Shown: positions 16,598 to 25,883 of the stretch, piece by piece | Layout: each line of letters begins with the position of its first letter | How positions within the stretch are numbered: position 1 is the first letter of the stretch | Origin: Saccharopolyspora_D taberi | GTDB lineage: Bacteria > Actinomycetota > Actinomycetes > Mycobacteriales > Pseudonocardiaceae | Reading direction: 5' to 3' | DNA: 58,563 nt | NCBI RefSeq assembly: GCF_039534165.1 | Contig: NZ_BAAAUX010000030.1 | Location: forward strand, 1-58,563 | The notes under the pieces: model-generated | What the model was told of the DNA's origin: nothing | What the model saw: only the letters and a program-made list of their open reading frames with translations | The model's database searches: none | Made by a program: the position numbers and the translations under genes

Positions 16598-16738
16598 ACC
16601 CCAACCGAACCGCAGCGGACCGCCCCATCTCATCCCGGAGACCTGCCTGGGGTCCGGGGGCGGCGAGCGCCCCGGAACCACCCACGCAACGGAACCCGAA
16701 CCGGCCAAGCCGCTTCGGCCCCAAACCCCCTCCGCCCC
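16598..16738. other. Structured non-coding tail beside the inverted-repeat element
   Basis: No convincing gene. It holds the extra half-site at 16629-16644 and a strong GC hairpin (about 16653-16676, TCCGGGG...CCCCGGA), followed by a C-rich, low-complexity run up to the 3' end of the methyltransferase gene. Confidence 0.5.
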
Positions 16739-17527
16739 CTACCCCTTAACCCCCACACCCCCCAAAGCCCCAACGGAAGCGGTCCCACCCCCGTCACCCC
16801 GCCACTGCGGATACTCCACCAACCCGGGCGGAACGAGCTCCAACCCCCGGAGAAACCCCCGAATCTGCTCCGCACTCCGAAGCCGGTAAGGCTGAGCGGC
16901 CCCGGAGTCGTTGTAGTGATCCTGCGCCTTGACCAGAGCGGTGTCGGAGTTCGTGGCGTCGCCGAACACCAGGTAACTCCCCGCAGGCAACGCGGACAGC
17001 AGCTCGGCGACGACGGACCGAGCGACGTCGTCATCGGGCACGAGCCCCATGACCCCGAGCAGCAGCAACGCGGTCGGACGGCTGAAGTCCAAGGTCGAAG
17101 CGGCGTGATCGAGAACCCTGCGCGGATCGCGCACGTCCGCGTGCAGGTAGTCGGTCGCGCCCTCCGGAGTGCTGGTGAGCAGCGCACGCGCGTGCGCGAG
17201 GACCAGCGGATCGTTGTCGACGTAGACGATCCGCGACTCGGGCGCGATCCGCTGCGCGATCTCGTGCGTGTTGTCGGCGGTGGGCAGCCCGGTCCCGATG
17301 TCGAGGAACTGGCGGATCCCCGCCTCGCCCGCGAGGTACCCCACCGCGCGGGCGAGGAAGCCCCGCCCGGTGCGCGCCATGTCGACGATCCCGGGGTACG
17401 TCTCGCGGTACCGGTCGCCGGCCTCGCGATCCACGGTGTAGTTGTCCTTGCCGCCCAGCCAGTAGTTCCAGATCCGGGCCGCGTGCGGAGCCGTGGTGTC
17501 GATCGTGATCGGCGGCTCGTGCGTCAT
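16739..17527 (-). CDS. SAM-dependent methyltransferase, DUF574 (Methyltransf_19) family
   Basis: A 262-residue Rossmann-fold methyltransferase with the actinobacterial DUF574 opening (TTAPHAARIWNYWLGGKDNY). The SAM-binding FLDIGTGLPTADNTHE is near residue 75, VYVDNDPLVLAHARALL and YLHADVRDP follow. The substrate of this large actinobacterial family is unknown. I preferred the ATG at 17527, which has AAAGG 7 nt upstream; an ATG at 17560 is also in frame without such a site. The C-terminus is Gly-rich and encoded in a C-rich tract, perhaps recently altered. It lies 67 nt after the glycosyltransferase operon on the same strand. Confidence 0.85.
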   Translation of the reverse strand: MTHEPPITIDTTAPHAARIWNYWLGGKDNYTVDREAGDRYRETYPGIVDMARTGRGFLARAVGYLAGEAGIRQFLDIGTGLPTADNTHEIAQRIAPESRIVYVDNDPLVLAHARALLTSTPEGATDYLHADVRDPRRVLDHAASTLDFSRPTALLLLGVMGLVPDDDVARSVVAELLSALPAGSYLVFGDATNSDTALVKAQDHYNDSGAAQPYRLRSAEQIRGFLRGLELVPPGLVEYPQWRGDGGGTASVGALGGVGVKG

Positions 17528-17594
17528 GGAAGTGCCTTTCGGGACGGCGTCGTCACTCATAGTGCCGCAAAGATCACCATCGCGGGTGGAAGTT

Positions 17595-18632
17595 TCACCG
17601 CGCTGCGATCCGGTACGCGCGCAGCGTCGCCTCAGCGCAGCGGCTCCACGTGAACCCCGCCGCGTGCGCGCGAAGCGCGGCGGACTCCGGCGGAGACTCC
17701 AGCGCTCGGCGCAGCGCAGCGCGCAGCGCGTCGGTGTCGCCGTAGCGGAACAGCGAGGCGTGCCCGGAAGTCACCTCGCGGAGCGCAGCGACATCGGAGC
17801 AGACGACCGGTACGCCGCAGGCGAAGGCTTCCAAGGCCGGCAGGCCGAAGCCTTCGTCGCGCGAGGGGAGCACGAGCGCGCGGGCGCCCGCGACGAGGCG
17901 GCGCAGCCGCGAGTCGGGGAGGTAGCCGGTGCGGAGCACCCGGTCGCCGCGGGCGGCGTCGCCGGGACCGGCGACGACCAGCGGCGGGAGGTCGTCGGCG
18001 TGGGCGCGGAGCAGGCCGGGCAGGCCCTTGCGGGGGCCGTCGGCGCCGACGAACAGCAGGTAGTCGTCCGGAATGCCGTGGCGGGACCGCACTTCCTGGT
18101 CCGGGGGCGTGGCGTCGAACCACTCCGGGTCGACGCCCAGCGGTGTCACGACGATCTTCGACCGGTCCACGCCGAGCCGCGAGCACACCGAGTCCGCGAC
18201 TGCCTCGGTCGGCGTGCACACCGCAGCGGCCCGCCGCACCGACGCCCGCACCAGCTCGGCCAGCCCCGGCGCCTCCTCGGGCGCGTCGAGGAAGGCGAGG
18301 TCGTGCACGGTGACCACGCCGCCCGCGCGAACGGATGGCGGCAGCACGAAGTTCGTGCCGTGCACGACATCGCAACGCCCAGCGAGCAGTTCCACCGGCG
18401 GGAAGGCGCCGCGCGACCACAGCGCGCGCAGGACGCGCGCCGGGATCGGCGGTCCGACGACCCGCGACGGCGCCAGGGAACGCAGTTCCCGCCAGCCGCG
18501 CGTGGTGAAGCCGATCAGCCGCAGATCCACTTCGGACACCAGCGCGGCGGCCAGCGACGCGGTGTACCGGCCGATCCCGGTCCGGCTGCCGAGCAGCGGC
18601 GTCCCGTCGAGCAGGACGCGCAGGTCAGCCAT
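17595..18632 (-). CDS. GT4-family glycosyltransferase
   Basis: A 345-residue GT-B fold glycosyltransferase. It has LLDGTPLLGSRTGIGRYTASL at the N-terminus (first residues about 6-25), a PLGVDPEWF motif, LLFVGADGPRKGL and the donor-binding PSRDEGFGLPALEAFACGVP (EX7E type). The start ATGGCTGA overlaps the stop of the upstream GT gene, so translation is coupled. The acceptor is unknown; context points to a cell-surface polysaccharide or mannan/rhamnan-type polymer. Confidence 0.88.
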   Translation of the reverse strand: MADLRVLLDGTPLLGSRTGIGRYTASLAAALVSEVDLRLIGFTTRGWRELRSLAPSRVVGPPIPARVLRALWSRGAFPPVELLAGRCDVVHGTNFVLPPSVRAGGVVTVHDLAFLDAPEEAPGLAELVRASVRRAAAVCTPTEAVADSVCSRLGVDRSKIVVTPLGVDPEWFDATPPDQEVRSRHGIPDDYLLFVGADGPRKGLPGLLRAHADDLPPLVVAGPGDAARGDRVLRTGYLPDSRLRRLVAGARALVLPSRDEGFGLPALEAFACGVPVVCSDVAALREVTSGHASLFRYGDTDALRAALRRALESPPESAALRAHAAGFTWSRCAEATLRAYRIAAR

Positions 18633-21135
18633 CGCGGCGCAGCCGCTCGGCGGCGAGCCGCCGGATGCGGCCGGTGGCTCGCTTCGCGACCTCCAGCGGC
18701 CCGCCCGCGTCGAGGTATTCGCGCAGCAGCGCCACATCCCGCCGCACGGTTTCCACGCCCTTCAACTTCGGCGTCCGCACCAGCGGCCCGGAAGCGCCGA
18801 GCCGGTCGGCGGCCGGACGCGGGTCGCGGCAGAACTCCGTGAGCGGCGCGAGCACCGCCTCCCAGGTGAACCGCTCCCGCACACCGACGATCCGCTCCTG
18901 GCACCCGGCCGCGAACTCCTCGTCGTAGAGCACCTTCTCCAGCGCGTCCGCCAGCGCGTCGGGGTCCTCGGGCGGGACGACCACGCCCAGCCCCTCCTGC
19001 CGCACCAGATCGGCGAAGGAGTCGCCGTCGGTGGTCACCACCGGCAGCCCCGACCACAGGTAGTCCAGCACCCGGGTGCGGAACGCGAACGTCGTCTCCA
19101 CGTGCTCGAAGTGCGTGGTGACCCCGCAGTCCGCGTCGAGCAGGTAGTTCTGCCGCTCCTGGTAGGGAACCCAGGTCTCGTTGAAGAACACGTGCTTGTC
19201 GGTGAGCCCGAGCCGCGCCGCGAGGTGCCGGGTCTGGTCGGCCATCCCCATCTCCGGCACGTCCGGGTTCGGGTGCTTCATCCCGAGGAAGAACAGCCGG
19301 ACGTCGTCGCGCCGCTGGGACAGCCCGTGCACCGCGCGCACCAGCGTCAGCGGGTCGAACCAGCTGTAGACGCCACCGGCCCACAGCACGACCTTGTCGT
19401 CCGCGCCGATCCCCGGCCGCGCACCCTTGATCGCGGGCCCGGTGCGCCGGGGTGCGACCGACGGCAGGCCGAACGGCACCACCGACAGCAGCGAGCGCAC
19501 GGTCGGGTCGGTGTCGTAGAGCCCCGGCGTCAGCCTGCCCAGCGAAGCGAGGTGCCCGAGCCAGAAGTGCCGCTGCCGCTCGGACGCGCACAGGAAGAAG
19601 TCGCCGCGCTCCAGCTGCGTGTTGAGCACCTTGGTCACGCCCGCCAGGTCGAGCGCGCGGCGCTCGTCGTCGGTGTCGCGGCCCTGCTCCAGCAGCTCCA
19701 GGTGCATCGGGTCGTAGACGTCGCAGACCACGATCTTGGTCGAGTCCGCCTTCTTCAGCGCGGGCACCATCTCCAGCACGTGCCCCTGGAGCACGACGAT
19801 GTCGGCCCACTCCACGTGCGGGCCGAGTTCGCGGGGCCTGGCCGCGACCACGTCGAACGGCGACTCCGGCGGGTTCACGTGCGCGTTGACGCTGACCAGT
19901 CGCACGTCGTGCTCGGAGGAGAGCACGTCGGCCATGTGCCAGGCCCGGATCGCAGGCCCGGCCATCCGCTCGGTGACCGCGTCCCCGGTGATCACCGCGA
20001 TCCGCCGCGGCCTGCCGAACACCTTGTCCAGCTCGAACGCCTCGACCAGCGCGTCGTGCGCGGCGAGGTAGCGCGGCAGCGGGTACGCCGGTTCCATCGC
20101 CTTGCGCATCAGCGGCAGCAGGTCGGCGTCGGTGCGCACCCGCGCCCGCTGCTCGGCCTCCCGCGCCTCCTTCAGCTCCGGCAGCAGCTCGACGAACTGG
20201 TCGATCGCCAGCATCCCGGCGAGCGCGGCGCGGTCGATGGAGACCTCGGAGACGTCGTCGGGACCGTCCGGCCGCCGCGTGATCTCCAGCTGCCCCGGAT
20301 CGATCTCGCCGCGGGCGGTGGCCCGGCGCACCGCCAGCGCCATCGCCGCGGGCAGCGCCTTGGCCAGCGTCTCGTCCGAGACGTTCTTGTAGAGGCTGGC
20401 CAGCGCGTTGCGCTCAAGCAGGTAGTACTCGCGGGCCGAGGCGATCTCGGTCATCGAGGCGTGGTGGCGGTGGTAGGCCAGCGAGCGCGGCTCGTAGCGG
20501 ACCCGCCAGCCGCGCAGGTTCAGCCGCCAGCCGAGGTCGACGTCCTCGTAGAACATGAAGTACCGCTCGTCGAACCCGCCGAGCGCGGCGAACAGCTCGG
20601 CCCGCACGAACAGCGCGGACCCGGTGCCGAACAGCACGTCGCGGGCGGCGTCGTGCGACCCGTCGTCCACCTCGCCCGCGTGCCGCTTGTAGCCCATCCC
20701 GAACCAGGTCAGGCCGCCGTCGACGAAGTCGACGTGCCTGCCCTCCCAGTCCAGCACCTTGCTCGCCACCGCACCCACGGTCGGCTCGCTGCGCAGCACC
20801 GACACCGCCGCGCGGGCCCACGCCCGGTCCGGCCGGGCGTCGTTGTTCAGGAACGCCAGCACCTGGCCGGTCGCCTCGCGCGCGCCCAGGTTGCAGCCGC
20901 CCGCGAAGCCGAGGTTCTCGTCGGACCGGATCAGCCGGACGCCCGGCTCGGCGGCCTCGATGCGCTCCGCCCCGCCGTCCCCGGAGGCGTTGTCGACGCA
21001 GATCAGTTCCAGCTGGTCACCGGGGTAGTCGAGGTCCTCCCGGAGCGCGCGCAGGCAGGTGATGGTGTCGTCGGCGCCCCGGTGGTTGACCACGATCACC
21101 GAGACGGTCGGCAGCATGGTGGGCTTTTCGGTCAC
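18625..21135 (-). CDS. Two-domain glycosyltransferase: GT2 joined to GT4
   Basis: An 836-residue fusion. The N-terminal half (about 10-260) is a GT2 domain: VSVIVVNHRGADDTITCLRA, ENLGFAGGCNLG, FLNNDARPD and FMFYEDVDLGWRLNLRGWRV. A linker of about 100 residues follows. The C-terminal half (about 375-780) is a GT4/GT1-like domain, with VVLWAGGVYSWFDPLTLVRA and VLDYLWSGLPVVTTDGD. No membrane span is obvious. Such fusions can add two sugars in succession to a growing polymer. CAGGCT, 6 nt before the GTG at 21135, suggests a leaderless start, yet the GT2 gene 58 nt upstream could also read through. Confidence 0.88.
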   Translation of the reverse strand: MTEKPTMLPTVSVIVVNHRGADDTITCLRALREDLDYPGDQLELICVDNASGDGGAERIEAAEPGVRLIRSDENLGFAGGCNLGAREATGQVLAFLNNDARPDRAWARAAVSVLRSEPTVGAVASKVLDWEGRHVDFVDGGLTWFGMGYKRHAGEVDDGSHDAARDVLFGTGSALFVRAELFAALGGFDERYFMFYEDVDLGWRLNLRGWRVRYEPRSLAYHRHHASMTEIASAREYYLLERNALASLYKNVSDETLAKALPAAMALAVRRATARGEIDPGQLEITRRPDGPDDVSEVSIDRAALAGMLAIDQFVELLPELKEAREAEQRARVRTDADLLPLMRKAMEPAYPLPRYLAAHDALVEAFELDKVFGRPRRIAVITGDAVTERMAGPAIRAWHMADVLSSEHDVRLVSVNAHVNPPESPFDVVAARPRELGPHVEWADIVVLQGHVLEMVPALKKADSTKIVVCDVYDPMHLELLEQGRDTDDERRALDLAGVTKVLNTQLERGDFFLCASERQRHFWLGHLASLGRLTPGLYDTDPTVRSLLSVVPFGLPSVAPRRTGPAIKGARPGIGADDKVVLWAGGVYSWFDPLTLVRAVHGLSQRRDDVRLFFLGMKHPNPDVPEMGMADQTRHLAARLGLTDKHVFFNETWVPYQERQNYLLDADCGVTTHFEHVETTFAFRTRVLDYLWSGLPVVTTDGDSFADLVRQEGLGVVVPPEDPDALADALEKVLYDEEFAAGCQERIVGVRERFTWEAVLAPLTEFCRDPRPAADRLGASGPLVRTPKLKGVETVRRDVALLREYLDAGGPLEVAKRATGRIRRLAAERLRRDG

Positions 21136-21193
21136 GCCCTAAGCCTGCACCATGCGTTTGCCGGGGATGTGGGCTGCCTGGGGCGTCTTGCGC

Positions 21194-22111
21194 TCAGCCC
21201 GCCCAGTCCTGCCACACCTGGGCGCGGCTGACCGTCGAGCGCCGTCCGATGGCGCGGCGCTCGTTCAGCGTGGATGGCAGCCGCAGCGCGATCTCGGCGA
21301 GCACCCGCAGCCGCAGCCCGACCCGGAAGTTCGCCGCCGGGACCCGGCGTCGGAACGGCAGTGCCGCTGTGATCGCCGCGAAGCGCGCGATCTCGCGCAC
21401 CGCCACCGCGGCAGGCGCGCAGCGCAGCAGCATCAGCAACCGGTTCCGCTCGTTCCAGCGGTGGAACAGCCGCGAACCGGGGTTCGCGGACGCGCCGTGC
21501 AGGTGCCGGGCACCGGCCTCGGGAACCTGCACGACGCGGCGGTCCGCCAGGCGCAGCCGCCACGAGGTGTCGGTGTCCTCGTAGTAGCAGAAGAAGGCGG
21601 CGGGCACGCCGCCGATCGCGCGCAGGTCCGCCAGGCGCAGCAGAGCGGCGCCGCCGCAGAAGCCGAAGGCTTCGGAGGCGGTCGTGTCCGCGCCGTGGCC
21701 GTCGGGAGTGAGGCGGACGCCGAGCGACTGGAGGCGGCCGTCCGGCGCGCGGAGCGCGGCGGAGGCCGCGGCGACGCCGTCGGCGTCGAGCGCCGCCTCC
21801 AGCGCGGAGAGCCAGCCGGGGTCCGGCGCGGCGTCGTCGTTGAGCCAGGCGACCAGCGGGGTGCGCACGCGCGGGAGTGCGGCGGCCACGCCGCCCGCGT
21901 AGCCGAGGTTGCGGGGCAGGCGGAGCACTTCCGGGCGGGACGGGTGCGCGGCGAGCACCTCGGCGGTGCCGTCGTCGGAGGCGTTGTCCACCACAAGAGT
22001 CCGATGTGGACGGTCCTGGGCGGCGAGCGCGTCCAGGCAGGCGCCGACGTGCTCCCGGCCGCGCCAGGTCACCACCACCACGGTGCTGCGAACCGGTTCC
22101 GATGCGGTCAC
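21194..22111 (-). CDS. GT2-family glycosyltransferase (rhamnosyltransferase-like)
   Basis: A 305-residue GT-A fold enzyme: STVVVVTWRGREHVGACLDA, VVDNASDDGTAEV, PRNLGYAGGVAAAL, WLNDDAAPD (DxD-like) and FFCYYEDTDTSWRLRLADRR. The layout is that of WbbL/RfbF-like rhamnosyltransferases. GTG at 22111 is preferred over the longer frame because TAGCGT lies 8 nt upstream, and the longer frame would run into the divergent GT start. First gene of a three-GT operon on the minus strand. Confidence 0.85.
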   Translation of the reverse strand: MTASEPVRSTVVVVTWRGREHVGACLDALAAQDRPHRTLVVDNASDDGTAEVLAAHPSRPEVLRLPRNLGYAGGVAAALPRVRTPLVAWLNDDAAPDPGWLSALEAALDADGVAAASAALRAPDGRLQSLGVRLTPDGHGADTTASEAFGFCGGAALLRLADLRAIGGVPAAFFCYYEDTDTSWRLRLADRRVVQVPEAGARHLHGASANPGSRLFHRWNERNRLLMLLRCAPAAVAVREIARFAAITAALPFRRRVPAANFRVGLRLRVLAEIALRLPSTLNERRAIGRRSTVSRAQVWQDWAG

Positions 22112-22163
22112 GGCGAGCCACGCTACGCCCGGCGCCGTCACCCCGTCGTGGCAGGCTGAACCC

Positions 22164-23252
22164 GTGCCCGAACTCGTCGCCATCGCCGAGCAGCTGCTCG
22201 CGCCCGTCCCCGGGGGGACCGGTCGCTACACCCGGGAGCTGCTCCGCGCGATGGCGTCGACCGCGCCGAGCGGCTGGCGGCTGACCAGCGTCGTCAGCCG
22301 GACCGGCGATCCGGCCGCCGCCGCGGTCGACGGGGTCGGCGGGCCGCGGGTGCTGCGCCTGCCGCGCCGCGCGCTGATCGCGGCGTGGGAGCGCGGGGTT
22401 CCGCTGTGGCCCGGCGGTGATTCGGTGCACGCCATGACCCCGCTCGCCCCGCCAGCGCGCCGCGGGCGCCGGCTTGTCGTCACCGTGCACGACACCGTCC
22501 CCTGGACCCATCCGGAGACCCTGACCCCGCGCGGCGCCGCCTGGCACCGGCGGGCGATCACCCGCGCCGCGCGGGCGGCGGACGCGATCGTGGTGCCCAC
22601 CCGGGCCGTCGCCGCCGACCTCGCCCGGCACGTCGACCTCGCCGCGGACGTGCACGTGATCGGCGAAGGCGTCACGGCCTCGGTGACCGCCGAATCCTCC
22701 GCGCGGCTGGACCTGCCGCCGCGGTACGTGCTGGTCGTGGGCACCGTCGAGCCGCGCAAGGGACACGAGCACCTGGTCCGGGCGCTGGCCGAACCGGACG
22801 CCCCCGACCTGGCGCTGGTGGTCGTCGGCAGCCCCGGCTGGGGCGCGGTGGACCTGCGCCGGATCGCCGCCGACCACGGCCTGGCACCGGAACGCCTGCG
22901 GCTGCTCGGCGGCGTCACCGACGCCGAACTCGCGGAGGTCCTGCGCCGGGCGGCCGCGCTCGCCGCCCCGAGCCTGGCCGAGGGCTTCGGCCTGCCGGTG
23001 CTCGAAGCGATGGCCGCGGGCGTCCCGGTGATCCACTCCGACGCCCCGGCCCTGGTGGAGGTCGCGGGCGGCGCGGGCATCGAGGTCCCCCGCGCGGACC
23101 ACCGCGCGCTGGCCGCCGCCCTGCGCACCGCCGCCGACGCCCCGGACCGCGACCGGATCGAAGCGGGCAGGCGCCGGGCGGCCGAATTCACCTGGGAGCG
23201 CGCCGCGCGCGAGGTGTGGCGCCTGCACACCGAGGACACGACGACCGCATGA
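22164..23252 (+). CDS. GT4-family glycosyltransferase
   Basis: A 362-residue GT-B enzyme. It has TGRYTRELLRAM near the N-terminus, VTVHDTVPWTHPETLTPRG, YVLVVGTVEPRKGHEHLVRA and the nucleotide-sugar site PSLAEGFGLPVLEAMAAGVP. The GTG at 22164 has a CAGGCT box 6 nt upstream. It is divergent from the GT2 gene; the 52-bp gap must hold both promoters. The arrangement suggests co-regulated opposing arms of one glycan pathway. Confidence 0.87.
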   Translation: MPELVAIAEQLLAPVPGGTGRYTRELLRAMASTAPSGWRLTSVVSRTGDPAAAAVDGVGGPRVLRLPRRALIAAWERGVPLWPGGDSVHAMTPLAPPARRGRRLVVTVHDTVPWTHPETLTPRGAAWHRRAITRAARAADAIVVPTRAVAADLARHVDLAADVHVIGEGVTASVTAESSARLDLPPRYVLVVGTVEPRKGHEHLVRALAEPDAPDLALVVVGSPGWGAVDLRRIAADHGLAPERLRLLGGVTDAELAEVLRRAAALAAPSLAEGFGLPVLEAMAAGVPVIHSDAPALVEVAGGAGIEVPRADHRALAAALRTAADAPDRDRIEAGRRRAAEFTWERAAREVWRLHTEDTTTA

Positions 23253-23335
23253 CCGCGACCCGATCACCCCTGCACGCCGGGGATTTATCCCCGAACCCGT
23301 CACGGGCCCTCCGCACTCCCCCGTACGCTGCTGGC

Positions 23336-24487
23336 GTGCACAGACGCGAGCCGCGCATCCTCATCGACGCAACCGCGGTACCCGCGGACCGCGGTGGTGT
23401 CGGCCGCTACGTCGACTCGTTGCTCGCCGCGCTCGACGCCGACGGCACCCGCACCGCCGTGGCCTGCCAGCCGCGCGACGCCGAGCTCTACAGCACGATC
23501 GCGCCGCACACCGAGGTCGTGCCCGCCGCCGAGTCGGTCGCCACCCGCACCGCCCGGCTGGCCTGGGAGCAGACCACCCTGCCCCGGCTGGTCCGCCGCC
23601 TCGGCGTCGACGTCCTGCACTCCCCGCACTACACGACGCCGCTGGCGAACCCGGTCGCCTCGGTGGTCACGCTGCACGATGCGACGTTCTTCACGGACCC
23701 GGCGCTGCACTCGCCGGTCAAGGCCCGGTTCTTCCGCGCGTGGACCCGCACCGCGCTGCGCCGCGCGACGCTGTGCGTGGTCCCGAGCGAGGCCACCGCG
23801 AGCGAGCTCGCCCGCACCGTCGGCGCCGACCGCGGCGCGATCCAGGTCATGTTCCACGGCGTCGACCCGGATCGGTTCCACCCGCCGTCGCCCGCCGAGG
23901 TCCAGGCCGTGCGGGACCGGCTGGACCTGTTCGACCAGCCCTACGTCGCCTTCCTCGGCGCGCTCGAACCCCGCAAGAACGTGCCCGCGCTGATCCGCGG
24001 CTTCACCCTCGCCTGCCAGGGCCGCTCGGACGCGCCCGCGCTGGTGCTGGCCGGACAGCCCGGCTGGGACACCCGGGTGGAGCGGGCGCTGATGTCGGTC
24101 CCGCACCGGATCCGGGTGATCCGCGCGGGCTACCTGCCGTTCTCCCAGCTGGCCGGGTTCCTCGGCGGCGCGCACCTGGTCGCCTACCCCAGCGTCGGCG
24201 AGGGCTTCGGCCTGCCGGTGCTGGAGGCGATGGCCTGCGGTGCGGCGGTGCTGACCACGCGCAGGCTGGCGCTGCCGGAGGTCGGCGGCGACGCGGTCGC
24301 CTACTGCGGCGTCGGCGCGGGCGACATCGCCGCCGGGCTGACCGAGCTGCTCGACGACCCGGCCCGCCGCGCCGCGCTGGCCGAGGCGGCGCAGCGCCGG
24401 GCCAAGGAGTTCACCTGGGCGGCCTGCGCGGCGCAGCACCGCGACGCCTACGCCCGCGCCGACCACGTCCACCGCAACCGCCGCTGA
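23336..24487 (+). CDS. GT4-family glycosyltransferase (mannosyltransferase-like)
   Basis: A 383-residue GT-B enzyme. Motifs are ILIDATAVPADRGGVGRYVD at the N-terminus, VLHSPHYTTPLANPVASVVT, MFHGVDPDRFHP, VAFLGALEPRKNVPALIRGF and YPSVGEGFGLPVLEAMACG. TACGCT at 23324-23329, 6 nt before the GTG, marks a leaderless promoter, so it need not depend on the upstream GT gene. Similar actinobacterial enzymes are annotated as mannosyltransferases; the substrate is not proven. Confidence 0.88.
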   Translation: MHRREPRILIDATAVPADRGGVGRYVDSLLAALDADGTRTAVACQPRDAELYSTIAPHTEVVPAAESVATRTARLAWEQTTLPRLVRRLGVDVLHSPHYTTPLANPVASVVTLHDATFFTDPALHSPVKARFFRAWTRTALRRATLCVVPSEATASELARTVGADRGAIQVMFHGVDPDRFHPPSPAEVQAVRDRLDLFDQPYVAFLGALEPRKNVPALIRGFTLACQGRSDAPALVLAGQPGWDTRVERALMSVPHRIRVIRAGYLPFSQLAGFLGGAHLVAYPSVGEGFGLPVLEAMACGAAVLTTRRLALPEVGGDAVAYCGVGAGDIAAGLTELLDDPARRAALAEAAQRRAKEFTWAACAAQHRDAYARADHVHRNRR

Positions 24488-24510
24488 CGCCCTTGGCAGA
24501 ATGTGGCGGC

Positions 24511-25380
24511 GTGACCGACTCGCGCACCTACGGCGACGAGCTCGCCGTCGTCACCGTGACCTACTCGCCCGGCGACACCCTGACCCGGTTCCTAGACACC
24601 CTGGCCACGGCCACCGACCGGCCGGTGCGGGTGATCCTCGCCGACAACGGGTCCACCGACGGCGCCCCGGAGAAGGCGGCCGAACGCCCGGAGGTCGACC
24701 TCGTCCCGACCGGCGCGAACCTCGGCTACGGCGGCGCGGCCAACCGCGGGGTCGCCGAGCTCGGTCCGGAGCACGGCTGGATCGTGATCGCCAACCCGGA
24801 CCTGGAGTGGCAGCCGGGCGCGCTGGACGAGCTGCTCGCCGCCGCCGGTCGGTGGCCGCGCGGCGGCAGCTTCGGCCCGCTGATCAGGGAACCGGACGGC
24901 GCGATCTACCCGTCGGCCAGGCTGATCCCGTCGCTCGGCCGCGGTGCCGGGCACGCCGTGCTCGGCAAGATCTGGCCGTCGAACCCGTGGAGCCGCGCCT
25001 ACCGGCAGTCCGAGACCGCGATCTCGGAGCGGACCGCGGGCTGGCTTTCCGGCTCCTGCCTGCTCATGCGCCGCGAGGCGTTCGACTCGGTGGACGGCTT
25101 CGACCCGCGGTACTTCATGTACTTCGAGGACGTGGACCTGGGCGAGCGGCTGGGCCGGGCGGGCTGGCTCAACGTCTACGTGCCGTCCGCGGAGATCATG
25201 CACATCGGCGGCCACTCGACCGGGAAGGCGTCCGCGCGGATGCTCACCGAGCACCACCGCAGCGCCTACCGCTACCTCGCGGACCGGCACCGGGGCGCGG
25301 TCTGGGCACCGCTGCGGCTCGCGCTGCGCGCGGCCCTGGCGGCCAGGGCCCGGCTGGAGATCCGCGCCCAGCGCGGGTAG
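24511..25380 (+). CDS. wbbL: Decaprenyl-PP-GlcNAc rhamnosyltransferase, WbbL-like
   Basis: WbbL transfers L-rhamnose from dTDP-rhamnose to decaprenyl-PP-GlcNAc, forming the arabinogalactan linker. The 289-residue GT2 protein has VVTVTYSPGDTLTRFLDTLA, ADNGSTDGAPEKA, GANLGYGGAANRG, IANPDLEWQPG, GSCLLMRREAFDSVDGFD and FMYFEDVDLGERLGRAGW, all as in mycobacterial WbbL. The position before manC is the same as in M. tuberculosis (from memory). It starts 23 nt after the GT gene, with CAGAAT 8 nt before the GTG. Donor supply comes from rfbB-rfbD in this window. Confidence 0.88.
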   Translation: MTDSRTYGDELAVVTVTYSPGDTLTRFLDTLATATDRPVRVILADNGSTDGAPEKAAERPEVDLVPTGANLGYGGAANRGVAELGPEHGWIVIANPDLEWQPGALDELLAAAGRWPRGGSFGPLIREPDGAIYPSARLIPSLGRGAGHAVLGKIWPSNPWSRAYRQSETAISERTAGWLSGSCLLMRREAFDSVDGFDPRYFMYFEDVDLGERLGRAGWLNVYVPSAEIMHIGGHSTGKASARMLTEHHRSAYRYLADRHRGAVWAPLRLALRAALAARARLEIRAQRG

Positions 25381-25383
25381 CGG

Positions 25384-25719
25384 TCAGTACTGCGGGTACT
25401 GCTGTTGCGCGGCGCGGGAACCGAGCGGTCCGAACTCGCCCGGACCGCGCTGCGCCTGGTACGGGTTCGGCGGGACCTGCTGCTGCGGGTCGTCGGTCGG
25501 CCACCCGGTCTGCTGCGGAGCGGGCGGGACCGTGGGCATCGGCTGCGACTGGGAGATCACCTGGGTGTGGTCCGGATCGGAGTTCTCCACCACATCCCGC
25601 GGGATCCGAACGGTCGTGGACGCATCCATCGGCGAGGTCGCGTTGTCGGGAGTGACGACGAACGCACCTCGCGCCCGCGCGCGAGCAAGTGCTTCGTCGG
25701 CTCGAAGGCGCGGGTCCAT
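25384..25719 (-). CDS. Conserved Pro/Gln-rich small protein, unknown
   Basis: A 111-residue hydrophilic protein. The N-terminus (MDPRLRADEALARARARGAF) is basic and alpha-helical, the middle is VVTPDNATSPMDASTTVRIP, and the C-terminal half is disordered and Pro/Gln-rich, ending PQY. The ATG has GAGAGGG about 5 nt upstream. It converges on wbbL with 3 nt between stops. I do not recognise a family name. Codon use looks coding and the antisense frames do not. Confidence 0.65.
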   Translation of the reverse strand: MDPRLRADEALARARARGAFVVTPDNATSPMDASTTVRIPRDVVENSDPDHTQVISQSQPMPTVPPAPQQTGWPTDDPQQQVPPNPYQAQRGPGEFGPLGSRAAQQQYPQY

Positions 25720-25883
25720 GGGGATGCCCTCTCAGTACTTCGCCGGTCAGGGGGGTCGAACGTGGCCACCGCGGAGATCGGTGCGGTCGCCAGTGCTGGA
25801 CCCGGTGACCATTATGCCGTTGCTCCTGCCAGAGTATTCCCCCCAACGGGTTTTCGTCAGGGAAACTTCGTCAGGTAGTGGAG

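Noticed and set aside
18073..21231. 1052-codon frame antisense to the glycosyltransferases
   Set aside because: Composition is that of a reverse-complement shadow (Arg, His, Val-rich) with no recognisable domain.
14527..25380. Antibiotic or deoxysugar biosynthetic cluster suggested by rfbB-rfbD plus glycosyltransferases
   Set aside because: No polyketide, peptide or other deoxysugar genes are present; the wbbL, LCP and man genes point to wall biosynthesis.
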